Assembly: GCA_031259095.1 (NCBI GenBank)
Contig: JAIRLW010000292.1
Span: forward strand, 1-5,963
Length of the DNA: 5,963 nucleotides
Source of the DNA: Planctomycetaceae bacterium
GTDB lineage: Bacteria; Planctomycetota; Planctomycetia; Pirellulales; Thermoguttaceae
Direction: 5' to 3'
Positions 1-5,655 of this stretch are shown here, piece after piece. Under the pieces are notes generated by a model that saw nothing but the letters and a program-made list of their open reading frames with translations, searched no databases and was not told where the DNA came from. Both the position numbers and the translations under genes were made by a program. Within the stretch, counting starts at the first letter, position 1, and each line of letters begins with the position of its first letter.

Positions 1-1073
1 AGATGATAAAAATCTTGTCCGGTAATTTTTTCAAATCGTTTCGCAAACCGATAAAATGTTTCAAGACCTTTTCCAACTTCTTCAATTCGCTCAAAACTAA
101 AATCAATCGGACGGCGATAATGGGACGATAACAAAAAGAACCGAATTGTTTCCGGTTCAAATTGTTTCAACATATCCCGAAACGCGCTGGCTCCTTTTGA
201 TTTACTGATTTTATCCGTTTCCTGCGATTCGATATTTCCTTCTTCGGCGGTTCGTGTTTTGCGACCACCAACTTTACCGATTTCACTGGACGCTTGCATC
301 AAACCGTTGTGCATCCAATAATGACACATCGGTTTGCCATGCCGCGCTTCACTTTGCGCCACTTCATTTTCGTGATGCGGAAATACCAAATCCAAACCGC
401 CGCCGTGAATATCAAACGTTTCGCCCAACAATTCACGGCTCATCACCGAACATTCAATATGCCAACCGGGGCGTCCTTTGCCCCACGGTGAATCCCATGA
501 AGGTTCATTCGGTTTGGCGGATTTCCATAACGCAAAATCAAACGGCGTTTGTTTGCGTTCCGCCATGCCTCCGCCTTCACCGGTCATTTGTTCCAATGAA
601 CGATGCGACAATTTACCGTACTCCGAAAACTTGCCGACATTAAAATAGACGTCGCCTTCCGATTCGTAAGCAAATCCTTTATCAATTAAATCCTGCGTGA
701 ATTTAATAATGTTACTAATATGTTCCGAAACTTTCGGAAAATAATTGACCGAATCTTTAACATTCATCGCTTCAAGATTACGCAAATAATCAGCCGTCAT
801 CTCTTCCGCAACAGCCGACATTAGAATGTTACGAGTATTGGCTTCGGCAATTAACTTGTCGTCCACATCGGTAATATTGATAACAAATTTCACCCGATAA
901 CTATTGTACGTTAAATACCGTTTAATCGTGTCAAAAATCACGGGACCAACCATGTGACCAATGTGTGACGGTTTATAAACGGTCGGTCCGCAAAGATAAA
1001 TCCCAACCTCGCCGGGATTTACCGTCTTAAATTCTTCTTTCGATTTCGATAAGGTATTGTAAACTCGAATCAT
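1..1073 (-). CDS. cysS: Cysteinyl-tRNA synthetase, partial (C-terminus beyond the left edge)
   Basis: Cytoplasmic class I aminoacyl-tRNA synthetase that activates cysteine with ATP and charges tRNA-Cys. The frame is open for 357 codons from the ATG at 1071-1073 to the window edge; the family is usually about 460-500 residues, so roughly a quarter is missing. Visible landmarks are CGPTVY at residues 28-33, the HIGH motif at 37-40, WHIECSVM around 204-211, FPHHENE at 231-237 and the signature loop KISKS at 288-292. The four zinc ligands expected from the E. coli enzyme are present with matching spacing: Cys28, Cys208, His233 and Glu237. Between the MHNGLM segment and KISKS there are about 25 more residues than in E. 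coli, rich in Gly, Lys, Glu and Thr. The usual Met of KMSKS is Ile. I recall this insertion and the [11 protein letters not shown] sequence from planctomycete homologues. There is no clear Shine-Dalgarno site. A heptamer repeat array lies 12 bases upstream of the start. Confidence 0.97.
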   Translation of the reverse strand, partial: MIRVYNTLSKSKEEFKTVNPGEVGIYLCGPTVYKPSHIGHMVGPVIFDTIKRYLTYNSYRVKFVINITDVDDKLIAEANTRNILMSAVAEEMTADYLRNLEAMNVKDSVNYFPKVSEHISNIIKFTQDLIDKGFAYESEGDVYFNVGKFSEYGKLSHRSLEQMTGEGGGMAERKQTPFDFALWKSAKPNEPSWDSPWGKGRPGWHIECSVMSRELLGETFDIHGGGLDLVFPHHENEVAQSEARHGKPMCHYWMHNGLMQASSEIGKVGGRKTRTAEEGNIESQETDKISKSKGASAFRDMLKQFEPETIRFFLLSSHYRRPIDFSFERIEEVGKGLETFYRFAKRFEKITGQDFYH

Positions 1074-1085
1074 TGTTGTTAATGA

Positions 1086-1113
1086 AATAGTTAATAGTTA
1101 ATTGTGAATAGTT
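1086..1113. repeat. Heptanucleotide tandem array, four units
   Basis: Four contiguous 7-base units read on the plus strand as AATAGTT, AATAGTT, AATTGTG and AATAGTT. Three are identical and the third differs at two positions. The array ends 12 bases upstream of the cysS start codon, so it lies in the cysS leader or promoter. Short in-phase heptamer arrays are known in cyanobacterial and some other genomes; whether this one has a role is unknown. Confidence 0.75.
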
Positions 1114-1209
1114 CGCAAGCGGATTAACTGCGTTGCAATAAAAAAACCTGATTATTTTATATTTTTGAATGCGGAAAACATTGAAATATCAAAACAATAT
1201 TCCGTGAAT

Positions 1210-1272
1210 TTGGTGTTTTTCATGTTCAAAATAAATTTTAATACAATAATTAAATCAATTGAAAAACATCAA
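1210..1272. repeat. Inverted repeat with 13-base arms and 37-base spacer
   Basis: The left arm TTGGTGTTTTTCA at 1210-1222 matches the reverse complement of the right arm TGAAAAACATCAA at 1260-1272 at 12 of 13 positions. The one mismatch would be a tolerated G-U pair in RNA from one strand. The spacer is very AT-rich. There is no T run directly after either arm that would make it a standard intrinsic terminator. It could be a structured leader element, a remnant of a mobile element, or chance in AT-rich DNA. Confidence 0.45.
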
Positions 1273-1424
1273 GAATTGTAACTGTCTATTTTATTTTTTA
1301 TCACAGAGAACACAAAGCGGGAATTTTTTTAACATTTTAACATTTTTTTGATCAGAAAAAGAATCATCACTTAAAAAATAATATCTGTAATTATTTAGCG
1401 GAATTTCTCCCTAATGAATTTTCA

Positions 1425-1491
1425 CTACAAAAAGCACGAATAGACACGAAAATGAGGGTTCCCATTTTTTCGTGAACATTCGCGGGTTTCG
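1425..1491. repeat. Imperfect palindromic element of CACGAA-type units
   Basis: The left half carries CACGAA at 1435-1440 and 1445-1450, 10 bases apart, preceded by the weaker match CTACAA. The right half carries the reverse-complement versions TTCGTG, TTCGCG and TTTCGCGG. The two halves face each other across a short centre near 1455-1462. The inner arms CACGAAAATG (1445-1454) and CATTTTTTCGTG (1463-1474) can pair with a two-base bulge. The outer parts match only loosely. I recall similar TTCGTG or CACGAA intergenic sequences in many environmental genomes, so this looks like a decayed copy of a dispersed palindromic repeat. It could also act as a transcript-end hairpin for the GNAT operon. 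Confidence 0.55.
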
Positions 1492-1559
1492 CGGTGAAAA
1501 TGGTGAAAATAAGGTTAAATGTAAAAAAAATTCGCTTCCGGCATTTTGGGATTCTTTCC

Positions 1560-2045
1560 CTATTCACAAAGATTTTCTGGCGTAACAAAATATTCCATGT
1601 ATTTATGATCCGGTAACCGAAATCCGAGTTTTTCATAAACAGGACAGCCCATTTCTGTAGCGTGCAGTTCCAATCTTGTTACGCCGTATTGTTTTGCATC
1701 GGCAATCAAACGGCGGACAATTTCTGTTGCAATACCTTGTTTACGGAAATCGGGTTCGGTATAAATATTGAAAATATACGCCGATTTTCCATTGCGCAAC
1801 AGTAATCCCGGCGCGTAACGCCGAATCGACAATGCTCCGCCGCCGATTGTCCGGTTTTCAAATTCCGCCAACCAATGAATACATTCGCCGGTCGGAATTG
1901 TTTCAGTATAATATTGTCTGATTTTCGTTTCGATTTCCGCGTCAAGTTCCGCAACCCGATCCGGTTGATAATGACGGATAAACCGAAACCGAAACTCAAC
2001 CAATGTTTCAATATCCAAAACATCAGCACGACGATAATTGATCAT
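1560..2045 (-). CDS. GNAT family N-acetyltransferase
   Basis: A 161-residue cytoplasmic protein of the Gcn5-related acetyltransferase fold, which transfers an acetyl group from acetyl-CoA to an amine. The acetyl-CoA binding motif is clear: the beta strand AYIFNIYTEPDF (89-100) runs into the pyrophosphate-binding loop RKQGIA (101-106, the family's Q/R-x-x-G-x-G/A pattern) and then a helix to about residue 120. The strand RLELHAT (124-130) and the VYEKLGF segment (136-142) are the usual C-terminal motif. The length is typical of a single-domain member. The substrate cannot be told from sequence; the best guess is a small molecule or a protein N-terminus. The start is 17 bases downstream of the stop codon of the HI0074-family gene and has no visible Shine-Dalgarno site, so translation probably depends on the upstream gene and the two are likely co-transcribed. 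Confidence 0.9.
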   Translation of the reverse strand: MINYRRADVLDIETLVEFRFRFIRHYQPDRVAELDAEIETKIRQYYTETIPTGECIHWLAEFENRTIGGGALSIRRYAPGLLLRNGKSAYIFNIYTEPDFRKQGIATEIVRRLIADAKQYGVTRLELHATEMGCPVYEKLGFRLPDHKYMEYFVTPENLCE

Positions 2046-2062
2046 AAATTTATCATACGGCT

Positions 2063-2497
2063 CTATGCGGCGCTTCTGCGTTCATTGTTGGTTCGTTTGG
2101 TGCAGGTTTGGAGCAATTCTTCCGCATCTTTCAAAAATGCGGAGGCTTTCTCAAATGTCCGAATTGCTATACTGCTTGATTGCGAAAGATGTTCACAATC
2201 GAGATATTCTAGCCATTGGTTCAAATTTGAAATCAGCCCTTCCTTCGCCGCCAGATGTAATAACTCTTTTGACGTAAGGTTTTCTATTTTTGTTGCATCA
2301 ATTTGGTCAGCGAGTTGATTTTTGAGCATCTGCCGACAAACATGAAACGTTAAATTGAAATTCTGCACCACCGCTGAAATCAGAACATTTTTGAACTCAA
2401 TACCCAGTTCCTGAAATTCAGGAGAACGTGAATATTTGATCGCATTTTCCAGTGATTGTATTGCGTGTTGGAGTTTATCGGAATTTCGTTTTTTCAT
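2063..2497 (-). CDS. HI0074-family nucleotidyltransferase-substrate-binding-like protein, orphan and lacking the HEPN motif
   Basis: A 144-residue, mostly helical protein. The pattern resembles the HI0074 family (NTase substrate-binding, HEPN-like fold), whose members normally sit beside a minimal nucleotidyltransferase and form toxin-antitoxin modules. The segment from residue 41 to 62 (SAVVQNFNLTF, then RQMLK) matches the family's IQRFE...FELxWKxLK helix. Residues 75-95 (TSKELLHLAAKEGLI, ending at Trp95) match its second conserved block. The family then has R-N-L-T-S-H starting seven residues after the Trp; here the same positions read E102-H-L-S-Q-S107, so both the Arg and the His of the RNase-type R-x4-H motif are gone. 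No nucleotidyltransferase gene is next to it: the neighbours are a lipoprotein upstream and a GNAT enzyme 17 bases downstream. The start has a perfect AAGGAGG site. Family assignment is moderate; function is unknown. Confidence 0.75.
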   Translation of the reverse strand: MKKRNSDKLQHAIQSLENAIKYSRSPEFQELGIEFKNVLISAVVQNFNLTFHVCRQMLKNQLADQIDATKIENLTSKELLHLAAKEGLISNLNQWLEYLDCEHLSQSSSIAIRTFEKASAFLKDAEELLQTCTKRTNNERRSAA

Positions 2498-2502
2498 TGT
2501 TT

Positions 2503-2509
2503 CCTCCTT
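2503..2509 (-). promoter_or_regulatory. Strong Shine-Dalgarno site for the HI0074-family gene
   Basis: The minus strand reads AAGGAGG five bases before the ATG at 2495-2497. It is the best ribosome binding site in the window and fixes the start of this gene. Confidence 0.85.
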
Positions 2510-2551
2510 GAAAAAATAAAAGTTAAAGTTAAAACAAAAATAATTGAAACA

Positions 2552-2986
2552 CTAACGAACCGCCGACCACGTTGGCGGCGATTTTTCATCGGCGTCCAGA
2601 GTTGTTTTCGGTAACACTAATTTTGAACTTTTAAGAGAATCAGGAATCGTGTTGGTTCCTGGATTATTGTTTGGAATAATAATTTCCGGCGGCGCAAACG
2701 GCGGCGCTTCTTCGTAATTCTCAACCGGTGATGATTGATTTCGTTTAGGGCGTGTCAACGGTTGTTCCGGTAACGTAATATCATTTTTCTCCGAAGACTT
2801 CACACCGCGAAGTGTATCATTTTCCCGTTTCAAATCAACGAGTTGCGCATGAGTTACGTACAGCGCGTTTTCAAGCCGCTGATTCTCTTGAAGCAATAAC
2901 GACTGTTCCATCTGATATTGATATTGACTCGTACAACCTAAAACCGTTGCAAAAATCAATAAAAATCCTAATAAATATTTTTTCAT
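2552..2986 (-). CDS. Small coiled-coil lipoprotein with proline-rich tail
   Basis: A predicted 144-residue secreted lipoprotein. It begins with MKKY and a hydrophobic stretch (residues 5-16), followed by the lipobox VLGC with Cys18 as the expected lipidation site, so signal peptidase II would release a mature protein of about 127 residues anchored in a membrane. Residues 20-61 are rich in Gln, Leu and Glu with heptad spacing (QSLLLQENQRLENALY, then LVDLKRENDTLRG) and should form a coiled coil. From about residue 65 to the end the chain is low in complexity, rich in Pro, Asn, Ser and Thr, and probably disordered. The arrangement resembles small planctomycete lipoproteins whose coiled coil ends in a RENxxLR segment; I recall these but have no name or proven function for them. 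An AAGGA sequence lies about 10 bases before the start codon, and a 20-base repeat shared with the ATPase gene lies 23 bases upstream. Confidence 0.82.
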   Translation of the reverse strand: MKKYLLGFLLIFATVLGCTSQYQYQMEQSLLLQENQRLENALYVTHAQLVDLKRENDTLRGVKSSEKNDITLPEQPLTRPKRNQSSPVENYEEAPPFAPPEIIIPNNNPGTNTIPDSLKSSKLVLPKTTLDADEKSPPTWSAVR

Positions 2987-3009
2987 ATCCTGTACATCCT
3001 TGCAGGAAA

Positions 3010-3029
3010 TTGAATAGTTACGGAAAATA
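3010..3029 (-). repeat. 20-base upstream repeat, copy 1 (before the lipoprotein gene)
   Basis: The plus strand reads TTGAATAGTTACGGAAAATA. It matches 5551-5570 at 17 of 20 positions, including an uninterrupted 12-base core (3010-3021). It lies 23 bases upstream of the lipoprotein start, against 20 bases for the copy before the ATPase gene. The core contains AATAGTT, the same heptamer as in the array before cysS. Its role is unknown: possible promoter-proximal element or remnant of a heptamer array. Confidence 0.55.
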
Positions 3030-3038
3030 GAACCGGTA

Positions 3039-3059
3039 TTTCGGAATCAATATTCGAAA
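3039..3059. other. Small hairpin between clpP and the lipoprotein gene
   Basis: TTTCG (3039-3043) pairs with CGAAA (3055-3059), and after one bulged base AAT (3045-3047) pairs with ATT (3052-3054), leaving a four-base loop. It lies 21 bases past the clpP stop codon and could help end or protect the clpP transcript. No T run follows on the minus strand, so it is not a standard intrinsic terminator. Confidence 0.35.
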
Positions 3060-3079
3060 CTATTATTTTGTATAAACTG

Positions 3080-3667
3080 TTATTTCCCTATTTTTTCAAT
3101 CACCTGATCAATCAATCCGTAATCTTTGGCGTCATCGGCAGACATAAAACGGTCTCGGTCGGTATCTTTTTCAATCTTGGCAAGATCATGTCCGGTGTGT
3201 TTGAGGAGAATTTTGTTGAGACGTTCTTTGATGTTGGCAAACTCGCGGGCGTGAATCATAATTTCTTCCGCCGTGCCTTCCATTCCGCCGTGCGGCTGGT
3301 GAATCATAATCCGCGCATTCGGTAACGCAAAACGTTTGCCTTTGGTTCCCGCCGTCAACAGCAACGCCCCCATGGAAGCCGCTTGACCAATACAATAGGT
3401 TGCCACAGGGCAATTGACATATTGCATTGTATCATAAATAGCCAACCCAGCCGTTACACTTCCGCCGGGCGAATTAATGTACAAATGAATATCCGCACCC
3501 GAATCGTCGGAGTGTAAAAATAAAAGTTGCGCAACAATCGCGTTTGCCGCTTCGTCGGTAACTTGATTTCCAAGAAATATAATCCGGTCTTTCAAAAGCC
3601 GGCTGTAAATATCCATCGCACGCTCTTCGCGTCCGCTCTTCTCAATGACATAAGGTATTAAAGTCAT
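3080..3667 (-). CDS. clpP: ATP-dependent Clp protease proteolytic subunit
   Basis: A 195-residue serine peptidase that assembles into a double heptameric barrel and degrades proteins fed to it by an AAA+ unfoldase such as ClpX or ClpA/ClpC in the cytoplasm. The catalytic triad is complete: Ser98 in GQAASMGA (94-101), His123 in MIHQPHGG (121-128) and Asp172 in DTDRDRF (168-174). YINSPGGSV (63-71), the stretch forming the substrate-binding strand and oxyanion region, is intact. The length matches the family. The chosen start gives [20 protein letters not shown], the usual N-terminus with its short propeptide-like region; a start at Met18 would lose it. No second clpP and no clpX are in the window, although planctomycetes often have several clpP copies. 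Spacing of 93 and 95 bases to its neighbours suggests its own transcript. A weak GAGAG precedes the ATG. TTGATG and TACGAT, 16 bases apart, are a possible but weak promoter just upstream. Confidence 0.97.
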   Translation of the reverse strand: MTLIPYVIEKSGREERAMDIYSRLLKDRIIFLGNQVTDEAANAIVAQLLFLHSDDSGADIHLYINSPGGSVTAGLAIYDTMQYVNCPVATYCIGQAASMGALLLTAGTKGKRFALPNARIMIHQPHGGMEGTAEEIMIHAREFANIKERLNKILLKHTGHDLAKIEKDTDRDRFMSADDAKDYGLIDQVIEKIGK

Positions 3668-3672
3668 CTCTC

Positions 3673-3693
3673 AATAAATCGTAAATTGTGAAC
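3673..3693 (-). repeat. Degenerate heptamer run in front of clpP
   Basis: On the minus strand the 21 bases read GTTCACA, ATTTACG and ATTTATT, three degenerate heptamers ending five bases before the clpP start codon. The stretch TTCACAATTTACGATT matches TTCACAATTAACTATT in the cysS heptamer array at 14 of 16 positions and in the same phase. It may be a decayed array of the same type. Confidence 0.4.
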
Positions 3694-3727
3694 GTTTATC
3701 ATCAACATTAATAACGTAATGATAAAC
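3694..3727. promoter_or_regulatory. Perfect 9-base inverted repeat upstream of clpP
   Basis: GTTTATCAT at 3694-3702 is repeated as its exact reverse complement ATGATAAAC at 3719-3727, with a 16-base spacer. It begins 26 bases upstream of the clpP start and directly abuts the heptamer-like run. A second small palindrome, AACAATTGTT, overlaps its end (3725-3734). The position would suit an operator for clpP or a hairpin after the preceding gene pair, but in AT-rich DNA a 9-base match can arise by chance. Confidence 0.35.
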
Positions 3728-3762
3728 AATTGTTATAAAGTAAGTGTTAAAGTTTATTTCAC

Positions 3763-4302
3763 CTAATCGGCTAAATATTTTGTAATAAATTTTATTTCAA
3801 ATTCACCTTCATTCATTGTAAAAACTTTTTTAAAATAAACTCTTTCAAAACGATCAAGTCCGAAAAGAATATCGTTTATTTTAGATTTTCTGGAAAGTGC
3901 CGAGGCAATCGCATGTCTCCCTTGCGCCAAATCATTGTAAACAAGAATAAACGTTAAATTATTACGTGTATAATTTATTGTTACTCCTAATTCGTCCGTC
4001 AGCAATAATAAACTTTCAAATATTTTACCGCGAATTTCATGTATTTTACTCTTATTCATCTGCCCGTTTTTAAATTCAATCAAAAAGAAATGTCCATTGA
4101 TGTAACACAATGCGTCACAGGACTTGGGAGACTCCGATAGACCAAATCTTCTTACGATACTATCTTTGAATGCGTCGAAATTGACAACAGTAATTTGATT
4201 CATTGTCATATAACAATTATTTTCGGTGTCTTTTGATGTGTTTTGGAGTGTATCGCCGAAATTTTGAATCAAATTATTGTATGTTTGAGCGTGATTATTC
4301 AT
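3763..4302 (-). CDS. Small PD-(D/E)XK nuclease-like partner of the upstream ATPase
   Basis: A 179-residue protein I do not recognise as a named family. The segment CDALCYINGHFFLIEFKNG (residues 62-80) fits the core of the PD-(D/E)XK nuclease fold: an acidic residue (Asp63) starts a beta hairpin and Glu76-x-Lys78 ends its second strand. It is followed by a helix from about 86 to 101 (KIHEIRGKIFESLLLL) and a further strand (NLTFILVYND). That order matches small restriction-endonuclease-like proteins, which would cut DNA or RNA using Asp63, Glu76, Lys78 and metal ions. No signal peptide or membrane segment is seen. The ATG at 4300-4302 is chosen because GGAGA lies nine bases upstream and because it overlaps the ATPase stop codon by 8 bases. 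An in-frame ATG at 4401 would overlap the ATPase gene by over 100 bases and lacks support. A non-enzymatic role, such as nucleic-acid or ATPase binding, remains possible. Confidence 0.82.
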   Translation of the reverse strand: MNNHAQTYNNLIQNFGDTLQNTSKDTENNCYMTMNQITVVNFDAFKDSIVRRFGLSESPKSCDALCYINGHFFLIEFKNGQMNKSKIHEIRGKIFESLLLLTDELGVTINYTRNNLTFILVYNDLAQGRHAIASALSRKSKINDILFGLDRFERVYFKKVFTMNEGEFEIKFITKYLAD

Positions 4303-5530
4303 ATCGTTTTTTCTCCAATTTATGAAACGGTTCAGCCAAAAGACGGTAAATATCATCAATGCTTTCTGTAACATCACGGGCGGAATAGTAATCGTTCTCA
4401 TTTGTTGTCAGATAATAATTGCAACGATCATTTATATTTTGTTCTTCGGAATACACTTCTACTGCATTCAAAAAATAGGGACTATGAGTTGTAAGCAATA
4501 CGGTCATGCCGAGTTCTTTTTGTAGCAAAATTAACAACTTAGCAAATTCCAATTGCCATTCAGGATGCAAATGTATTTCAGGTTCGTCAAAAATCAAAAT
4601 ATCATGTTCCTTAAGTTCGCCGTTTTCCAGCAACCGCTTAATGATTAAAAATGTTTTCATTCCCGCCGAAACATTCTTAAAGGTAAGCGGTTTTTCCAGA
4701 CCGCATTCCTGATAACCTAAACCAATTTCCGTCTTTTTAAATTCACCGCACACAACCGCATTGATAAAAGATAAAACCTCTTTTGACTTTTGCTTTATGA
4801 TTTCAGTTTCAATAATATTGTTTTCCTCGCCCGTTTCAAAAAAACTTTGTAACAATTCATGCTGAGGACTATACTTTGAATAACCATAACGTCTTCGCAG
4901 ATCAATTTTGTCAAGAATGAAAGGCGTATCAATATAAAACGCTTTATTTATGATACCAACATTATCGGAATAATTCACACATTCATTTTTATAAATTTGT
5001 GTTTCAAGTTTATCATTCTTGATCGTTAATGTAATCGAAGCACTTTGATCCGGTCGATTGACATGCGTTATCTGTTCGTCAAACGCCGTGCAAAGATATC
5101 GCGTTAATATATTCTTTTGAATTTGTTCATTACTTACCGCAATAGCGAGTTTTATTTTTTCAAATAACATCTCAACCAAATCATTACCGATATTAAATGG
5201 AACAATAATTTGTTGTTCGATATTATCTTGAATGATCTGTTGTATTTTTTGTGACGAATCAATATTACTCAGAATATCATCTGCTATTTTACCAATCAAA
5301 ACAGAACGAGAAGTTTTTAATGATGTAAAACGAAGTATAATTTCTACAATATTGTCTTTCCGTTCTTTTTGTACTTTTTTTTCAGTGTCAAAAAATGCGT
5401 TAAAAATGCAGAACAGGGCTTTTCCAAACGTACTTTTACCGGTGTTATTATTACCAGCCAGAACGGTGATTCCTCGCATCTCAATTCGGCTATTCCTAAC
5501 TTTACCGATATTGTCGATTTCAAAAAACAT
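4295..5530 (-). CDS. ABC/AAA-type ATPase (RecF/SMC/OLD-like), probable defence-type ATPase
   Basis: A 411-residue cytoplasmic ATPase. The N-terminal strand and glycine turn lead into the Walker A loop GNNNTGKST (residues 26-34, Lys32). A long charged helical insertion follows (about 45-270). A signature-like NVSAGMKTF stands at 286-294. Walker B is ILIFDEPE at 311-318, with Asp315 and the catalytic Glu316, followed by IHLHPEWQ. The switch histidine is His349 in TTHSPYF. The order is that of RecF/SMC/OLD-like ATPases, close to those in anti-phage systems such as PARIS, Septu and Gabija. Unlike OLD or GajA there is no TOPRIM domain: only about 60 residues follow the switch histidine, so any effector activity probably lies in the overlapping downstream gene. 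It is more AT-rich than clpP and cysS. No Shine-Dalgarno site is seen before the ATG at 5528-5530. Membership of a named system is not established. Confidence 0.88.
   Translation of the reverse strand: MFFEIDNIGKVRNSRIEMRGITVLAGNNNTGKSTFGKALFCIFNAFFDTEKKVQKERKDNIVEIILRFTSLKTSRSVLIGKIADDILSNIDSSQKIQQIIQDNIEQQIIVPFNIGNDLVEMLFEKIKLAIAVSNEQIQKNILTRYLCTAFDEQITHVNRPDQSASITLTIKNDKLETQIYKNECVNYSDNVGIINKAFYIDTPFILDKIDLRRRYGYSKYSPQHELLQSFFETGEENNIIETEIIKQKSKEVLSFINAVVCGEFKKTEIGLGYQECGLEKPLTFKNVSAGMKTFLIIKRLLENGELKEHDILIFDEPEIHLHPEWQLEFAKLLILLQKELGMTVLLTTHSPYFLNAVEVYSEEQNINDRCNYYLTTNENDYYSARDVTESIDDIYRLLAEPFHKLEKKRYE
4312..4316 (-). promoter_or_regulatory. Shine-Dalgarno site that decides the start of the nuclease-like gene
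   Basis: GGAGA on the minus strand lies nine bases before the ATG at 4300-4302, inside the last codons of the ATPase gene. Together with the 8-base stop/start overlap it supports translational coupling of the two genes and argues against the longer reading frame from 4401. Confidence 0.65.
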
Positions 5531-5550
5531 ATTAGTTATATTATTTATAC

Positions 5551-5570
5551 TTGAATAGTTACAGAATAAA
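5551..5570 (-). repeat. 20-base upstream repeat, copy 2 (before the ATPase gene)
   Basis: The plus strand reads TTGAATAGTTACAGAATAAA. It shares 17 of 20 positions with 3010-3029, and the first 12 bases are identical. It lies 20 bases upstream of the ATPase start, a position nearly the same as that of the copy before the lipoprotein gene. Confidence 0.55.
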
Positions 5571-5655
5571 ATTTATTGTTATCGAATTGACCATTTCCTG
5601 CGAATTTATAATTCCGAATCATTTTATTTTACGGTACAATAAAAATGAGTTATCA

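Larger units (their letters stand above)
1074..1559. other. 486-base gap without a gene, rich in repeat-like structures
   Basis: No convincing coding region is seen in the gap between cysS and the GNAT gene. It is strongly AT-rich in its first half. From left to right it holds a four-unit heptamer array (1086-1113), a 13-base inverted repeat around a 37-base spacer (1210-1272), a short CACAGAGAACACAAAG-type sequence (1302-1317) and a large imperfect palindrome of CACGAA-like units (1425-1491). The leader and promoter of cysS must lie here unless cysS is transcribed from further upstream. I could not pick a promoter with well-spaced -35 and -10 boxes. An 8-base A run at 1523-1530 would read as T on the minus strand, about 30 bases after the GNAT stop codon, but only weak hairpins precede it. 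Confidence 0.7.

Noticed and set aside
254..643. Plus-strand 129-residue open frame inside cysS
   Set aside because: It is antisense to a strongly conserved gene, and its His, Arg and Thr-rich composition is that of a shadow frame.
1523..1559. Intrinsic terminator for the GNAT gene (GGGA/TCCC hairpin and T8 on the minus strand)
   Set aside because: The stem is only four base pairs and the T run is separated from it by about 18 bases, so the structure does not fit the standard form.
1391..1636. Minus-strand 81-residue open frame overlapping the end of the GNAT gene
   Set aside because: It overlaps a well-supported gene in another frame, runs through the CACGAA palindrome, and has no ribosome binding site or recognisable domain.
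4303..4401. Longer N-terminus for the nuclease-like protein, starting at 4401
   Set aside because: It would overlap the ATPase gene by over 100 bases. The downstream ATG at 4300-4302 has GGAGA at good spacing and a stop/start overlap.
5588..5616. Plus-strand TTGACC with a nearby TATAAT as a promoter
   Set aside because: The spacing is about 14 bases, shorter than usual, and no plus-strand gene follows.
5545..5622. 25-residue minus-strand frame between the antitoxin-like gene and the ATPase gene, as a possible toxin remnant
   Set aside because: It has no ribosome binding site and no resemblance to a known toxin, and it is short enough to arise by chance.
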